From: Flavobacterium sasangense DSM 21067
Lineage (GTDB): Bacteria > Bacteroidota > Bacteroidia > Flavobacteriales > Flavobacteriaceae
Direction: 5' to 3'
Length of the DNA stretch: 62,681 bases
Assembly (NCBI RefSeq): GCF_000686885.1
Contig: NZ_JMLU01000022.1
Span: forward strand, 1-62,681
The translations under genes and the position numbers were made by a program. Below are positions 62,355 through 62,681 of the stretch, piece after piece. The stretch's first letter is position 1. Every line of letters starts with the position of its first letter. The notes beneath the pieces were generated by a model. It was not told where the DNA came from. It did no database searches and saw only the letters and a list, made by a program, of their open reading frames with translations.

Positions 62355-62681
62355 AACCCGTTGGGTGAAATTAAATTAATTGATTTTTGATTTTATTTAT
62401 TGGTCTATCAAAGATAAATTTATTGATATATTGAACTAGAGTTAATGCTGTTATTTTGGCTAGAATTCGAGTTTTAAATCCCTCAAAAGTTTTAGCATAA
62501 TTTCTTCTAATTAAAAATTGGTCACACAGTTGCGAGAATAAAGTTTCAATTCTTTTTCTTGCTTTTCTGAAAACATACGGCTGTGGTTTATAATTCACTT
62601 GATTCATTCTTTTTGGCGTTTCCAATTTAATATTTGCTGATTGGAATAAATCGAGTTGTATACTATCAGACAGATATCCTC
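62355..62681. mobile_element. IS982-family insertion sequence, right end (partial)
   Basis: It comprises the transposase end and the ACCCGTTGGGT inverted-repeat-like end. The outer boundary and target duplication cannot be set because the other end is outside the window. Confidence 0.6.
62371..62681 (-). CDS. IS982-family transposase, C-terminal part (5' end outside window)
   Basis: DDE transposase of an IS982-family insertion sequence. The visible 103 codons stay open to the window edge, so the gene begins beyond it. Bases before the first Met encode GYLSDSIQLDLFQSANIKLETPKRMNQ in frame. KRIETLFSQLCDQFLI is the C-terminal IS982 block with the last catalytic Glu, and the chain ends NKIKNQLI. 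AACCCGTTGGGT at 62355-62366, a few bases past the stop codon, is probably part of the terminal inverted repeat. Whether the copy is intact is unknown. Confidence 0.85.
   Translation of the reverse strand, partial: GYLSDSIQLDLFQSANIKLETPKRMNQVNYKPQPYVFRKARKRIETLFSQLCDQFLIRRNYAKTFEGFKTRILAKITALTLVQYINKFIFDRPINKIKNQLI

Overview
This window looks like a chromosome segment of a Flavobacterium-type bacterium (Bacteroidota, Flavobacteriaceae). The evidence is visible AT-richness, promoters of the TAnnTTTG type, almost no Shine-Dalgarno sequences, T9SS sorting domains, and families largely confined to this group (DUF4270, DUF4286, DUF4292, a short AtpC, a half-size glycogen-synthase-like protein). 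Most of it is ordinary housekeeping and envelope DNA in short operons separated by clear hairpin terminators. No phage, CRISPR array or rRNA operon is visible.

Layout. 1-9.4 kb: the end of an RND efflux pump, a MORN-repeat protein, a TlpA-like thioredoxin protein, aspS with a small membrane protein, a cold-shock protein, and a TonB-dependent receptor divergent from a MocR-type regulator. 9.4-15.7 kb: atpDC, then a GT5-like protein, DUF4270 lipoprotein and glmS in one operon. 15.8-21.7 kb: panC, panD, a flippase-like membrane protein, an esterase, radA and three small membrane proteins. 21.7-32.5 kb: mfd, a T9SS cargo protein, a lipoprotein, threonine dehydrogenase, an exported truncated haemoglobin with an HMA-like partner, an NTF2-like lipoprotein, a semialdehyde dehydrogenase and a 2OG-Fe(II) oxygenase. 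32.5-34.5 kb: two tRNA-Asn genes, a GIY-YIG endonuclease gene, a tRNA-Asn remnant, and rseP. 34.6-39.9 kb: an M1 aminopeptidase gene split by a 3.3 kb island carrying an MmeI-like restriction-modification enzyme. 40.1-47.9 kb: serS, a TPR protein, DUF4286-rsmA-mgtE, an unknown exported protein and a MuiA-like protein. 48-62.7 kb: an aldo/keto reductase, an OmpA lipoprotein, xth, an OlsF-like acyltransferase, small membrane proteins, a dehydrogenase, a conserved envelope cluster (flippase, dut, nucleotidyltransferase, TPR, DUF4292, EnvC-like), an unknown lipoprotein and the end of an IS982-family element.

Two places stand out. First, an R-M island (about 34829-38164) sits exactly inside the M1 peptidase gene. 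It separates the catalytic part from its T9SS secretion tail, and its ends restore the reading frame if removed with one copy of a 3-bp AAA duplication. The island holds a 14 x 21-bp array of degenerate hairpins, and its inner boundaries carry GTTAGTGGC / GCCACTAAC, which recalls a gene cassette. Second, a 95-codon GIY-YIG endonuclease gene lies between a complete tRNA-Asn plus terminator and a second, truncated tRNA-Asn plus terminator, so the nuclease is bracketed by copies of the tRNA 3' end. An 18-bp perfect palindrome replaces the variable region of the tRNA remnant. Both fit small mobile units, but neither could be tested by database search here.

Limits: names rest on motif recognition and remembered family features, without alignment. 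Starts were chosen by reading frame, signal peptides and neighbours.
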